A stretch of DNA of 64,000 nucleotides from Callaeas wilsoni. Its lineage: Eukaryota; Chordata; Aves; Passeriformes; Callaeidae. Shown piece after piece: positions 43,001 through 49,404 of this stretch (the stretch's first letter is position 1; each line of letters begins with the position of its first letter). Both the position numbers and the translations under genes were made by a program. The stretch lies in NCBI GenBank assembly GCA_013398955.1, contig VWPU01009731.1, positions 21,264 to 85,263 on the forward strand, in the 5' to 3' direction. The notes under the pieces are model-generated. The model did not search any database. It was not told the origin of the DNA and saw only the letters and a program-made list of their open reading frames with translations.

Positions 43001-45255
43001 GGAAATCCCTGGATCCTTACAGACCACATGGCAGCAGCTGTCTCCTGTACTGGGAATTAAAACTGGCACCTGCTGGTGGTCAGGGACACTCAGGATTCAT
43101 TTTGGGAATTGCACATTTAAGATAAATATATTTGCACTAGAAGGAAGCCTAGAAAAACTCCAGCGTGTGGTGAGTCCCAGCTCCCAGGGCTGTAGGATTG
43201 GGAAGTGGACTCTTACACCTGTGGGTTTGTGTTTGGTGCCACGGAACTGACTGGAGTTTGTTGGGAAATGAGGCTGTGAACACATTCCTGGAGTTGATGT
43301 ACTTGGATAATACCGGATTTGGGTGGCAGAGAGTGAGAACTTCCATAAATATGGAGAATGTTTGGCAAACCATGAAATTAAAGCTCTGTTTCCTAGAGGA
43401 AGTGAAGATTTCTGTACAGATTATGATACATGTTATTCTAATAATTAACACTTGCTCCATTTTAATTACCCTCCTGACAGCCTTGCCCTGTTCACCTTGG
43501 ACTTTCTTGCTGCTGTGGGATTTTAGTTTAAAATGACCCACAATTATTGATAAGAGCTGGAGGTCCCAGGGAGCTGCTCCACCCCTGAACTGGTGTTTGA
43601 TCACAAACAGATTGAAAGAGTTTGGTGTTAACCCATCTCCAGGGTATCCAGAGCCCCCAGGCCCCAGTTAGGGAGCCCCGTGTTTTTTGGGATGTAGTTC
43701 TTGGAGAAAGCATCCTAACCTGTGTTACTTCTGACTTATAGGGTATCTTTGTTACTAGGGTTCAGCCTGACGGCCCCGCCTCCAGCCTGCTCCAGCCCGG
43801 AGACAAGATCCTCCAGGTAGGGATGGCTTGGGATTCCTGGGATCAGAGTGCAGCCTGAAAATACACTGCTGGTGTTTGCAGCAGCACCCACCTGCCAGTT
43901 GTGTTTTTAGGGGACTTTAATATTGATTTACAGCAGGGGTACCTAAAGCGCTTTTTGCCCAGGTGGCCACGGGCACCTGGTTCGGATCAAAAGCCGTGGG
44001 CAGTGCCCCAGGGCAGGGACTGTCCCCTGGGCTGGGCACCTCCGGCCCTGGGGCACTCCCAAAACAGAGCCCGAGGGGCTGGAGCCTGTCCTGGGAAGGG
44101 AATGGGGCTGGGAAGGGGCTGGAGCCCCAGGAGAGGCTGAGGGAGCTGGGAAGGGGCTGGAGCCCCAGGAGAGGCTGAGGGAGCTGGGAAAGGGGCTGGA
44201 GCCCCAGGAGAGGCTGAGGGAGCTGGGAAAGGGGCTGGAGCCCCAGGAGAGGCTGAGGGAGCTGGAAAGGGGCTCAGCCTGAAGAAAAGGAGGCTCAGGG
44301 GGGACCTTGTGGCTCTGCACAACTCCCTGACAGGAGGGGGCAGCCGGGGGGGATTTGGGATCTGCTCCCAGGGAACAGGGACAGGAGGAGAGGGAACGGC
44401 CCCAGGCTGGGCCAGGGGAGGCTCAGGGTGGAGGAATTTCTCCATGGAAAGGGCGGTCAGGCCCTGTGGGGTTTTTTGGGTATCAAATTCCTCCTGCTGC
44501 TCCTGCTGAGGTCTGACTGTGCCCTCCCAGTCATTCCCAGAGGACCCTGATCAGCCTCAGCCATTCCCAGTGTTTCCCCCCCAGCATTCCAGGTTCTCCA
44601 GCCAGATTCTCCTCTCTGGGCTCTGTCCCCCCTGGGTGTGGCACTCGGTGGGAGGATCCATCTCCCTGGGCTTCCCAGCCTTGGCCCGCTGCCCTCACAC
44701 TCTGCCCCGTGATCTCCCTCTGGATCTTCCCAGTCCTTGAGAACCCTCCCAACCCACATCAGTGCAGGATTCTAGGATTCCGTGAATGCCTCATTTTGGC
44801 ACAGTCGTCGATGTCTTTGGAGTTTTCCCTGTCTGGAATTTGTATTCCCCTTTCCCAGAGCAAAGATCTTTTATCGTATGAAGGCTTTAAGCAGGTCCTG
44901 GTCAGACCCCAGAGCCATCCCAGAGTCACAGCATGATTTCAGTGGGAATGAAATTATTCCTTGGAGCACTCGGCCCAGCCCTGAGGCCATCCCACAGAGG
45001 ACTAGAGAAACGTGTGCTTTGTGTTCATGAGAAATCCTCATATGTTCATTATTTATTTTAGCCTCGCTTTCAGTTGCCAAATACCCCTTTTTTCCCCCCA
45101 AAAAACAAGCCACTAAAGCCTCTTCCCTTGTGTTTTCCCTGCTGCAGGCCAATGGACACAGCTTTGTACACCTGGAACACGAGAAGGCTGTGCTCCTACT
45201 GAAGAGTTTCCAGAACACAGTAGACTTAGTTATCCAACGTGAGCTTACTGTCTAA
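94..45255 (+). CDS. LRRC7: LRRC7 (densin-180), 3' portion of gene, 19 coding exons
   Basis: Spliced coding exons: 94-157, 5267-5341, 5817-5961, 6820-6892, 11222-11351, 11745-11860, 20803-20872, 22589-22688, 23837-23961, 26437-26637, 31350-31461, 31653-31833, 32741-34418, 36062-36211, 39727-39846, 40846-41064, 42534-42626, 43742-43816, 45148-45255. All junctions are GT-AG and phases agree throughout, giving about 1277 residues and a TAA stop. Domains seen: ten LRRs of about 23 residues with LxxLxLxxNxL cores, a LAP-specific linker, a long Ser/Pro-rich disordered region, and a PDZ domain with a GLGF loop. Known for the family: densin is a neuronal postsynaptic-density scaffold that binds CaMKII, alpha-actinin, Shank and delta-catenin; LAP proteins include SCRIB, ERBIN and LRRC1. 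The N-terminal LRR exons lie left of the window. An about 80-residue segment of a human isoform between exons 23837-23961 and 26437-26637 was not found. Identity is very sure; exon usage in transcripts is inferred. Confidence 0.97.
512..778. repeat. 23-bp tandem array, about 11-12 copies
   Basis: Unit close to ctattagaaattaccattcccag, with variants attgctgttccc and caattgctg. It sits in the intron after the first exon and runs directly into a 5'-truncated CR1. Confidence 0.9.
786..930 (+). mobile_element. CR1 LINE 3' end
   Basis: Matches the CR1 3' region: tggctgcccctggatccctgg, agcctgggctggtggaagg, a ccctccgacccaaacc block and tail gattctgtgattcc. It is 5'-truncated with no reading frame. 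Confidence 0.85.
2023..2325. repeat. 60-bp tandem array, five copies
   Basis: Unit begins ggtcagctcctgtctccagg and repeats with an exact 60-base period and few substitutions. Because 60 is divisible by 3 and the unit lacks stops in several frames, long spurious open frames run over it on both strands. Confidence 0.95.
2580..2760 (+). mobile_element. CR1-like fragment (degenerate)
   Basis: Contains gtggaaagggtggtcagacc, ctggaacaggctcctggagag and a tail of the type caaacccttccagc, as in old CR1 subfamilies. It merges into the hexanucleotide array. Family assignment is tentative. Confidence 0.45.
2760..3815. repeat. About 1 kb (TATTCC)n hexanucleotide array with higher-order blocks
   Basis: Built from TNTTCC hexamers (TATTCC, TGTTCC, TTTTCC, TCTTCC, finally CATTCC). 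A non-hexamer anchor, ttctgttgctattctattctg plus ttctattatattttattc, recurs at about 2780, 2968, 3260, 3466 and 3610, making blocks of 145-290 bases. Translations are dipeptide repeats (FL, PI, YS), not protein. Confidence 0.95.
4085..4330. other. Repeat-poor TAAT-rich intronic block, possible conserved noncoding element
   Basis: Unlike its surroundings it is AT-rich and non-repetitive, with several TAAT cores (cattaatca, ccattaatcaattta, ttttaatcattg). That is the look of a homeodomain-bound enhancer, but nothing here proves conservation. Confidence 0.2.
4618..4672. repeat. 13-bp tandem repeat, four copies
   Basis: atggaatatttaa repeated four times without a mismatch; AT-rich. It lies in the intron before exon 5267-5341. 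Confidence 0.9.
5267..5341 (+). CDS. LRRC7: LRRC7 exon: LRR
   Basis: Acceptor ttcctcag at 5259-5266, donor gtatgg at 5342; 75 bases in phase 0 at both ends, so 25 codons. Translation begins PEVLEQIQ, carries the LRR core [11 protein letters not shown] and ends VLPG. It continues the previous exon as SEL|PEVL, as expected for densin. Confidence 0.95.
5440..5468. repeat. (ATTA)n microsatellite
   Basis: Short attaattaattaatttatta run in the intron between exons 5267-5341 and 5817-5961. Confidence 0.8.
5817..5961 (+). CDS. LRRC7: LRRC7 exon: two LRRs
   Basis: Acceptor attaag ends at 5816, donor gtgagg at 5962. Enters in phase 0 as [12 protein letters not shown] and leaves after the first base of a Gly codon. 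LRR cores [11 protein letters not shown] and [11 protein letters not shown] are visible. The pyrimidine tract before the acceptor is weak, but the continuity PG|SIG and the exact LRR spacing fix the boundary. Confidence 0.94.
6301..6352. repeat. Poly-T tract
   Basis: About 50 bases, nearly all T with a few C, in the intron between exons 5817-5961 and 6820-6892. No retroposed body was recognised beside it. Confidence 0.85.
6820..6892 (+). CDS. LRRC7: LRRC7 exon: LRR
   Basis: Acceptor ttcttcctgcag ends at 6819; donor gtgagt at 6893. The Gly codon split across the previous intron is completed by its first two bases, then [15 protein letters not shown] follows, ending LPNAIG plus two bases of an Asn codon. 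It is one LRR of the LAP domain. Confidence 0.95.
8635..8755 (+). mobile_element. CR1 LINE 3' end
   Basis: gaagctgtggctgccccgtcc, a ggtccctcccaacccaaacc block and a gattctgggattcc tail identify a short CR1 3' fragment. Confidence 0.85.
10485..10530 (-). mobile_element. CR1 LINE 3' remnant
   Basis: Minus strand reads tcccaacccaaatcatccc then atgatttctatgatttcc, the CR1 terminal block and tail; the body is mostly lost. Confidence 0.6.
10955..11105 (-). mobile_element. CR1 LINE 3' end
   Basis: Reverse complement shows the ggatccccggcagtgcccaagg, agcctgggacagtgggag and ccctgccatggcagggg blocks. It lies just upstream of exon 11222-11351. Confidence 0.85.
11222..11351 (+). CDS. LRRC7: LRRC7 exon: two LRRs
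   Basis: Acceptor tttccaattccag ends at 11221, donor gtgaga at 11352. The first base completes Asn, then [14 protein letters not shown] and [11 protein letters not shown] form two LRRs; the exon ends LPRE at a codon boundary. A reverse-oriented CR1 fragment ends about 115 bases upstream of the acceptor. Confidence 0.96.
11745..11860 (+). CDS. LRRC7: LRRC7 exon: LRRs
   Basis: Acceptor tcattcccacag ends at 11744, donor gtacag at 11861. Begins [12 protein letters not shown], with LRR cores [11 protein letters not shown] and [10 protein letters not shown]; leaves in phase 2 (AG of an Arg codon). The following intron, about 8.9 kb, is the largest in the window and is packed with tandem repeats. 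Confidence 0.96.
13320..14078. repeat. GC-rich minisatellite (gttccatggggt family), two unresolved bases
   Basis: Units such as gttccatggggt and gggatgggatatgct alternate for about 750 bases. Single Ns stand at 13544 and 13823. Long open frames on both strands are repeat artefacts. Confidence 0.95.
15015..15333. repeat. Tandem duplication with an N at the junction
   Basis: The segment from tttacaaggggaacacactc to ccacgtgccaaatttca (about 15048-15157) recurs at about 15226-15333, nearly identical, with a partial third copy between. A single N at 15158 separates the first copy from the next. Confidence 0.85.
16670..17362. repeat. 33-bp tandem array, about 20 copies
   Basis: Unit close to tgttcttaaagggctgagag plus aaacccccttttc. 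Its period of about 33 gives 11-residue repeats ([11 protein letters not shown] type) on the minus strand, which are artefacts of the period. Confidence 0.93.
18308..18326. repeat. Poly-T tract
   Basis: A run of about 16 T in the 8.9-kb intron. Confidence 0.7.
19010..19073. repeat. (AAT)n / (AAC)n microsatellite
   Basis: About 20 triplets, AAT grading into AAC. Confidence 0.92.
19915..20145 (+). mobile_element. CR1 LINE 3' end
   Basis: Includes gatattgggaaggaattctt, tggctgcccctggatccctgg, a tccctgccacgg block and the tail actccatgattctata. Confidence 0.88.
20803..20872 (+). CDS. LRRC7: LRRC7 exon: last LRR
   Basis: Acceptor tctcctttacag ends at 20802, donor gtaatg at 20873. Completes Arg, then [14 protein letters not shown] and [10 protein letters not shown]: the tenth and last LRR in the window. 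Ends on a Gln codon boundary. Confidence 0.96.
22589..22688 (+). CDS. LRRC7: LRRC7 exon: LAP-specific linker
   Basis: Acceptor ttccctgcag ends at 22588, donor gtaaaa at 22689. Begins [14 protein letters not shown], a hallmark of LAP proteins directly after the LRRs, and continues through [13 protein letters not shown], leaving one base of an Asp codon. Confidence 0.97.
23040..23765. repeat. About 90-bp tandem array, about eight copies, upstream of an LRRC7 exon
   Basis: Units contain ctcatcccatttttattcc, gtttctcagttcccagtg and gctgccccaaaccctggtgg. The full unit is 90 bases (e.g. 23371 to 23461); others are shortened to about 60-70. The array ends about 70 bases before the acceptor of exon 23837-23961 and is C/T-rich on the + strand. 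Confidence 0.92.
23837..23961 (+). CDS. LRRC7: LRRC7 exon: acidic linker
   Basis: Acceptor accccctgcag ends at 23836, donor gtaagt at 23962. Reads [17 protein letters not shown] then an acidic, Lys-rich tail ([16 protein letters not shown]), in phase 0 at the end. In human densin some isoforms insert about 80 residues here; no counterpart was seen in the next intron. Confidence 0.96.
23962..26436 (+). other. LRRC7: LRRC7 intron, 2.5 kb, no recognised element
   Basis: Mostly AT-rich unique sequence. I looked for the about 80-residue exon present here in a human isoform and did not see it. Confidence 0.55.
26437..26637 (+). CDS. LRRC7: LRRC7 exon: conserved linker
   Basis: Acceptor tatcactgttcag ends at 26436, donor gtactg at 26638; 201 bases, phase 0-0. 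Begins [16 protein letters not shown] and ends KEISVE. The first half is nearly as in human densin; the second half ([17 protein letters not shown]) has diverged, fitting a disordered linker. Confidence 0.96.
26638..31349 (+). other. LRRC7: LRRC7 intron, 4.7 kb (contains the candidate cassette exon)
   Basis: Unique sequence except for the candidate exon at 29875-29988. The block at 28690-29080 is AT-rich, non-repetitive and rich in AATTA/TAAT motifs, so it could be a noncoding regulatory element; this is a guess from composition. Confidence 0.5.
29875..29988 (+). CDS. LRRC7: Candidate LRRC7 cassette exon, phase 0-0, 38 codons
   Basis: A stretch with acceptor attccag (ending at 29874) and donor gtacaa (29989) that is open and exactly 114 bases. 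Translation begins [18 protein letters not shown] and ends KAQSSE: Pro/Lys/Glu-rich with two KSPL motifs, like the disordered exons around it. Both flanking exons are phase 0 here, so insertion keeps the frame. Against it: the acceptor has a poor pyrimidine tract, the donor is off-consensus, and I do not recall this segment in the canonical human protein. It may be an alternative or brain-specific exon, or a chance open frame. Confidence 0.5.
31350..31461 (+). CDS. LRRC7: LRRC7 exon: linker
   Basis: Acceptor gtccctcag ends at 31349, donor gtactg at 31462. Reads [15 protein letters not shown], then [18 protein letters not shown], leaving one base of a Glu codon. The first eight residues differ from the mammalian DSFVHPANE; the rest matches closely. 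Confidence 0.96.
31653..31833 (+). CDS. LRRC7: LRRC7 exon: Ser-rich linker
   Basis: Acceptor gttttgtttcag ends at 31652, donor gtgtga at 31834. Reads [36 protein letters not shown] and ends NSLWGN plus two bases of Arg. It is Ser-dense and disordered, with many possible phosphorylation sites. Confidence 0.96.
32500..32605 (+). mobile_element. tRNA-derived SINE with CR1-like tail (TguSINE1-like)
   Basis: An A box (tagctcagttgg, 32506-32517) and a B box (ggtttgattcc, 32540-32550) at tRNA-like spacing are followed by gatccttgtggggcccttcc and aacttggaatattt, a CR1-type 3' tail. This is the design of songbird tRNA-derived SINEs mobilised by CR1. No tRNA acceptor stem closes, so it is not a tRNA gene. 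It lies in the intron before the giant exon. Confidence 0.7.
32741..34418 (+). CDS. LRRC7: LRRC7 giant exon (559 codons), disordered scaffold region
   Basis: Acceptor cttgtctttgcag ends at 32740, donor gtatgt at 34419. Begins [20 protein letters not shown] and ends [12 protein letters not shown]. Conserved blocks seen: [128 protein letters not shown] and [19 protein letters not shown]. The part at about 33690-34060 is very GC-rich and has drifted to Ala/Pro/Arg/Gly residues relative to mammals. Known: this region of densin holds interaction sites, including for CaMKII. No stop or frameshift was found. Confidence 0.98.
34419..36061 (+). other. LRRC7: LRRC7 intron, 1.6 kb
   Basis: 34480-34800 is GC-rich with short repeats (gatggagactctgg, gctctgccccagtg). 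35040-35335 is AT-rich, repeat-free and resembles conserved noncoding sequence. No exon was found. Confidence 0.5.
36062..36211 (+). CDS. LRRC7: LRRC7 exon
   Basis: Acceptor cctctactcag ends at 36061, donor gtaagt at 36212; phase 0-0, 50 codons. Reads [31 protein letters not shown] and ends QELPLPK. It carries ENQMLQ where I recall mammals having DHQ, a small in-frame insertion. Symmetric phase fits the known alternative splicing of densin in this stretch. Confidence 0.95.
36212..39726 (+). other. LRRC7: LRRC7 intron, 3.5 kb, no recognised element
   Basis: No CR1, tandem array or exon was recognised. 36550-36720 and 38560-38800 are AT-rich; 36800-37350 is GC-rich without coding signal. Confidence 0.5.
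39727..39846 (+). CDS. LRRC7: LRRC7 exon
   Basis: Acceptor atttgtgaacag ends at 39726, donor gtaagg at 39847; 120 bases, phase 0-0. Reads [18 protein letters not shown], then [17 protein letters not shown]. Locally GC-rich. Symmetric phase makes it skippable without a frame change. Confidence 0.95.
40846..41064 (+). CDS. LRRC7: LRRC7 exon upstream of the PDZ domain
   Basis: Acceptor tgcttgcccacag ends at 40845, donor gtgagg at 41065; 219 bases, phase 0-0. Reads [37 protein letters not shown] and ends [11 protein letters not shown]-rich 21-bp tandem array starts about 100 bases beyond its donor. Densin segments just before the PDZ domain are known alternative-splice and CaMKII/alpha-actinin-binding regions. 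Confidence 0.96.
41165..41482. repeat. GC-rich 21-bp minisatellite, about 15 copies
   Basis: Unit of the type gagagctctggctgggctggg, with length variants of 18-24. It starts about 100 bases after the donor of exon 40846-41064 and is G-rich on the transcribed (RNA) strand. Confidence 0.93.
42534..42626 (+). CDS. LRRC7: LRRC7 exon: PDZ domain, first part
   Basis: Acceptor ttgtcctacccag ends at 42533, donor gtaagt at 42627. Reads [18 protein letters not shown] then [17 protein letters not shown] is the carboxylate-binding loop of a canonical PDZ domain. Phase 0-0. Confidence 0.97.
43255..43480. other. AT-rich repeat-poor intronic block between PDZ exons
   Basis: Unique sequence with tttggcaaacc and AATTA/TAATT motifs, 260-490 bases before the acceptor at 43742. 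Possible regulatory sequence; no direct evidence. Confidence 0.18.
43742..43816 (+). CDS. LRRC7: LRRC7 exon: PDZ domain, middle part
   Basis: Acceptor ttctgacttatag ends at 43741, donor gtaggg at 43817; 25 codons, phase 0-0. Reads [20 protein letters not shown] then DKILQ: strands betaC-betaD and the PGDKIL turn of the PDZ fold. Confidence 0.97.
44085..44475 (+). mobile_element. CR1 LINE fragment with internal 38-40 bp repeat (four copies)
   Basis: Unit ggggctggagccccaggag + aggctgagggagctgggaa starts at 44115, 44153, 44192 and 44231. It is followed by CR1 sequence: aggctcaggggggaccttgtgg, ctctgcacaactccctgaca, then ggaatttctccatggaaagg. It breaks off near 44475, so its 3' end is missing. 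Confidence 0.85.
45148..45255 (+). CDS. LRRC7: LRRC7 terminal coding exon: PDZ end and stop
   Basis: Acceptor tccctgctgcag ends at 45147. Reads [19 protein letters not shown], then [16 protein letters not shown] and TAA at 45253-45255. It completes the PDZ helix alphaB (HEKAVLLLK, His at its start as in class I PDZ domains) and the last beta strand. Confidence 0.97.
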   Translation, partial: ANGHSFVHLEHEKAVLLLKSFQNTVDLVIQRELTV

Positions 45256-45760
45256 ATATTTTTTTATAAATAGTAAATATGTCTAGCCAGATCTAATGCT
45301 CAAACAGATTTATACATAGGAAACCAATTTTTTGCCAATTGCTGGACCAATGGCAAACAGTAGTGCCAAATGTATAATACTCTATGTTAGTACCAATCAT
45401 CGGGAGAAAATATAAGAATTAACTCTATAAATATATTGTTCATGTGGCTCCGTATTAGTTTTACTTGTCAGCCTCTGGCTGTGCATTGGTGCGTTTTTTT
45501 AACCAAGTTCCTTCTTAAAAGTCAATTTCATATGATTTCAAAACACAGAAGCACATACAAATCCTTTAGGAATTCTGCTGTCCATCAGAAACACTGCCTC
45601 AAAGTTGTATATGCCTTTATAAAGATGAAATATATTAACCTGTACTTCCCATGAAATATTTCTATCATGTCGCATACGAAAGTATAGAGAAGAAAATATT
45701 TTCATAAACACCTCAAAGAAAGTATATATTAAATTAAATTTAATAATGTTCATTTATTTT
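45256..45760 (+). other. LRRC7: LRRC7 proximal 3' UTR
   Basis: AT-rich sequence directly after the stop, without tandem repeats or CR1, in contrast to the GC-rich repeats that begin near 45850. It ends at a cluster of two overlapping ATTAAA hexamers (45728-45738) followed by T-rich sequence. The extent is inferred from composition and signals. Confidence 0.6.
45728..45738 (+). terminator. Proximal poly(A) signal cluster (ATTAAA x2)
   Basis: Two ATTAAA hexamers overlap at 45728-45733 and 45733-45738, with a T-rich stretch (catttattttc) about 20 bases later. ATTAAA is the commonest variant poly(A) signal. It would give a 3' UTR of about 0.5 kb. Confidence 0.45.
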
Positions 45761-45909
45761 CAATGCAAAGATATTCTATGCCTTATGAAAATACCTGTAC
45801 ATATGCCGTGTGTATAGCTGGCTCCGTAGGGATCAGGAACAATTCACTATACAGGGTGAGAGACTTCTCCAATTGTAACTCTGGGACCTCGGGACAAGGA
45901 ACCCACATG

Positions 45910-46152
45910 GGAATGGGATAACTCCCTCTGGAATGGGAGAACTCCCTCTGGAATGGGCCAGGTTGGATGGGCTTTGGAGCAGCCTGGGCTAGTGGAAGGT
46001 GTCCCTGCCCGTGGCAGGGGTTAAACAAGATGAGCTTCAAGGTTCCTCCCAGCCCAACCCATTCCATGGTTCTATGATTCCAGCTTCCTCTGGAATGGGT
46101 TAGCTTCCTCTGGAATGCGTTAACTCCCTTCGGAATGGGTTAACTCCCTTTG
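45910..46152. repeat. 20-22 bp minisatellite interrupted by a CR1 3' end
   Basis: Units of the type ggaatgggataactccctct occur at 45910-45958 and again at 46083-46152. A CR1 3' fragment (45958-46081) with the tail ccatggttctatgattcc lies between them. Confidence 0.8.
45958..46081 (+). mobile_element. CR1 LINE 3' end
   Basis: Contains ggatgggctttggagcagcc, gtgtccctgcccgtggcagg, gttcctcccagcccaaccc and the tail ggttctatgattcc. Confidence 0.88.
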
Positions 46153-47249
46153 CTTTGGCTCTTCCCTCGATTCCATGTGCACACACTACAGGAGAACACC
46201 GAGGACAGGCAGGTTTGGCTCACGGACGGAGGAAGGTTGTGATGGTGGCAGTAAAACTCCTTTTGTTGCTGCTAATTTTACTCTTTAATTTTTCATTTCA
46301 GATTCCCCATTTATCATTGTTGTGTATTTTCCCCTCTGCTCCAGGCCCTGCCGGGCCCTGCTCGGGATATTCCCATGGGTGAGGCTTTCTGGGATCCCTG
46401 ATTTGAGTCCTTGAAAGGGATGGGTGCAGGTGTAAGAGCTGACACACCCCAGGGCGCAGCAGGTGACCCCGAGCCAGCCTGGGAGGAGCATTCCCAGCAC
46501 GGGGTTGGTGGGAGAACCCCTCGTGTCCGAGTCCTGGCGTTGTTCCCGGTGGAAAATCCCAGAGCCCAGACCGTGCCCAGCTGCTGCTGCTTCAGGGGTT
46601 CCAGGGTCCAGCCTGGTTATCCCTGACAGGAAACGGAAGAACACAGGGAAAGCTCCCTGTAGGTGTTTTCAGGGGTCCCACTGCCCTTGAGCAACGGCCA
46701 GGGGCTGGGGGACAGCTGGGTCCAGGGTCACCTGCACCGTTCCCACCCAAAATCCCACATCCAAGGGTGCAGCCACAGCCCACAGGCACGGCCAGGGATG
46801 TTCCACTTCTCTAAGAATTCCCAAACCTTTCCTCTCTGGCTGTGGGACCTGGGGAGCTGCAGACCCAGGGAAGCCTCCAGGACCCTCCACCCCTAATAAT
46901 TCCCCATTTTCCCAGTGCCAGCTCACAGTGCCATCACCCAGGTGATGGCAAACCAGGAGAGTTCTCAGCCAGTTGTTCCCAACAGCGACCATTTAACATC
47001 CTCAAATCCGGTTTCATGTTTTCCGAGGTATTTTTTAACACATCCACGTCTGCATCTGTGTTTGGTGGCAGTGCCAGCCCCGGGAGGGGACAGGGGGCTC
47101 CACACAGGGAGCAGGCAGAAGGTGAATGGGGCAGCTGAGAGCAGAACCAAGGAAATCCAAGAAAAATCCGAGTAGGAAATGTCCAGGAGGCTGATTTGCT
47201 GTTGGTAGTGAGCACTTGGAGTGTAAAGACATTGCTTGGTTAAAGCCCT

Positions 47250-47576
47250 TTCCAGTGCCTAAAGGGGCTCCAGGAGAGCTGGAGAGGGACTTGGGATGAG
47301 GGCTGGAGGGACAGGACACAGGGAATGGCTTCCCACTGCCAGACGGCGGGGATGGATGGGATATTGGGAAGGAATTGCTCCCTGTCAGGGTGGGCAGGCC
47401 CTGGCACCCTGTGCCAGAGCAGCTGTGGCTGCCCCTGGATCCCTGGCAGTGCCCAAGGCCAGGCTCGATGGGGTTGGAGCAGCCTGGGACAGTGGAAGGT
47501 GTCCCTGCCCATGGCACTGGATGGGCTTTGAGGTCCCTTCCCACCCAGCCCGTTCTGGGATCCTGTGAACCCCCTC
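47250..47576 (+). mobile_element. CR1 LINE 3' end, longer copy
   Basis: Runs from cctaaaggggctccaggaga through ggacaggacacagggaatgg and gatattgggaaggaattgct to tcccttcccacccagcccg and a gatcctgtgaacc tail. Confidence 0.88.
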
Positions 47577-47979
47577 TGCTGTAATTTAGCATTGAATTAC
47601 CTTATGCAACCAGAAACGCTTCTGTACAGAGGTGTCCATAGCTCTGGTGGGGAACGCAAGGACCGGGAATGCAGAACCGGGGAAATGAACCCCGCACATC
47701 GGGGTCAGCTCAGTGCGGGTGTCAGGGGAGGCCCAGGGGGGATCAGGGTGTTTATTCCTGGGAACTGCCCATGGAAGAGGGATGGGGATGGGGCTGGGGC
47801 TGTGCTGCCCTTCGGCACAGCCCCGCTGGGACACCAGGGCTCCGTGACCCCCTGGCCGGGCAGGGCTGTCCCCCAGCAGCAGGGCTGGGGACAGACCCCG
47901 CACAGTGGCACAGGGGGTGACAGAGCTGCGGGGTCACCACCCACCCTGGCAGGATTTGGAGGTAAATAAACACAGCAGG

Positions 47980-48182
47980 TCCCATCTCAGCATGGGGAAG
48001 AACTTCTTCCCACGGGGCTGGCAGAGCCCTGAGCAGCTGCCCAGGGCAGGTGTGGAGTCCCCTTCTCTGGAGACATCCCAAACCCACCTGGACACGTTCC
48101 GTGTCCCCTGCTCCAGGCTGGACTGGATGATCTGCAGAGGTCCCTCCCAACCCCGCCCGTCCTGTGATTCTGTGAACTGGTG
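47980..48182 (+). mobile_element. CR1 LINE 3' end, different subfamily
   Basis: agcatggggaagaacttctt, gagcagctgcccagggcagg, tggactggatgatctgcag and the tail cctgtgattctgtgaac mark a CR1 copy distinct in sequence from that at 47250. Confidence 0.8.
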
Positions 48183-48996
48183 GGATTTCACAGTTAGAAT
48201 TTCCAAAGGAACCTGGGGATGTTCTGTGCAGTCGGAGCTGCCTGCCCGTGCCCTGTCCCTCCCCGTTCCCCTTGGACGCGCGCGGGGCCCGGGCCGCGTT
48301 CCCGGCACGCAGGGCAGGGCCGTCCCGCGCCCCTGCAGCTTCCCGGGCAGTGGTTGGGATGGGATGCGGATCCACGGATGCGGATCCACGGGAGCTGGCC
48401 TGGCCCGGGAGCCGCGGGCGGGCACAGCCGTGGTGGCACCGGGGCCAGGCCCACGGGGCGCCACCGCCACCCACTCCCGAAAGGCGCCATTGGCAAATCA
48501 CGGGATTTCAAACAAAAAAAAACAAACCAAAAAAAAGCTTTTTGCCAATCCTCTCCCTGGCCGCTCCCAGGTGATTTAGTGGAAGTGGCTGACTGGCACC
48601 GTGGCACGGGTCAGGATTCCCGGGGTTCCGGGCGCTCCCGGCACGGCCCCGCGGCACGAGAGGCGGCACTGGGGCCTTCTTCTGTCCCTTGGGTGGCGGT
48701 GGCCGTGTCCCCTTCCCCTTCCCCTTCCCCGGGCAGGGCGCTCGCTCATCACTTCGGTTTTCTACCTGTGAGTACTGTATCCAGTTCAGAACCAACAGCT
48801 TCCTTTAGTAAAGATTTTACCATTTTATAAAAGACATGTTTAATTATGATGGAGATGGCTGTATTGTAATTAATATTTTGAGATAATTGTGATTTTGAGC
48901 TTAAATTATATACAGAAATGGTCATTTTTGTATGTGTTCAAAGATTGCTATATTCCAGATGACTGTACTTTTCAGTTGAATTCCAGTATCCATGTA

Positions 48997-49002
48997 AATA
49001 AA
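48997..49002 (+). terminator. AATAAA poly(A) signal overlapping a Pumilio-type site
   Basis: AATAAA lies within tgtaaataaagc; its first four bases are shared with TGTAAATA (48993-49000), an exact match to the Pumilio consensus UGUANAUA. Confidence 0.5.
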
Positions 49003-49398
49003 GCTGAATGAGGAAATATTTACTACTTTATTAACATAGATTGTGAATGTACTTCATGTTTTTTGCAGTATAAAGACTTACTGAACTTGAAAGCTGCTTC
49101 ATTTTATGTGCAAAAAGGTACTTCAAAATTCTATTTTAAATCTATTGATTGAGTGCAATCAGCTCCTGTCCCTTGGCACATGCAGGTTGTCCCCTCCCCG
49201 TGCCCTGGAGGGCCTGGCCCGTGCGTGTGGGGTTGCTGCATTTTGCAGATGCTTCTGTGCAGAGGGAGCCCAGGGACTGAACCGATGCTGTGCAGTGCAG
49301 CAGAGCCATTTTCGGCTTTGCTGTACCCACCTTTTTCAGTATTTCAAAAAAAAAAAAGTGTTTTGAATAACATTAAAAAGTCTCTTTATTGTATAAAT

Positions 49399-49404
49399 AA
49401 TAAA
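49399..49404 (+). terminator. Most distal LRRC7 poly(A) signal (AATAAA)
   Basis: AATAAA within gtataaataataaaaacg, followed by a T-run at about 49436-49446 and a G-rich run at 49469-49487. It is the last + strand signal before the convergent LRRC40 gene. Confidence 0.5.

Noticed and set aside
45231..45246. Cryptic donor (caacgtgagc) overlapping the last LRRC7 codons
   Set aside because: GTGAGC is a fair donor, but no convincing downstream coding exon was found and the encoded C-terminus matches densin.
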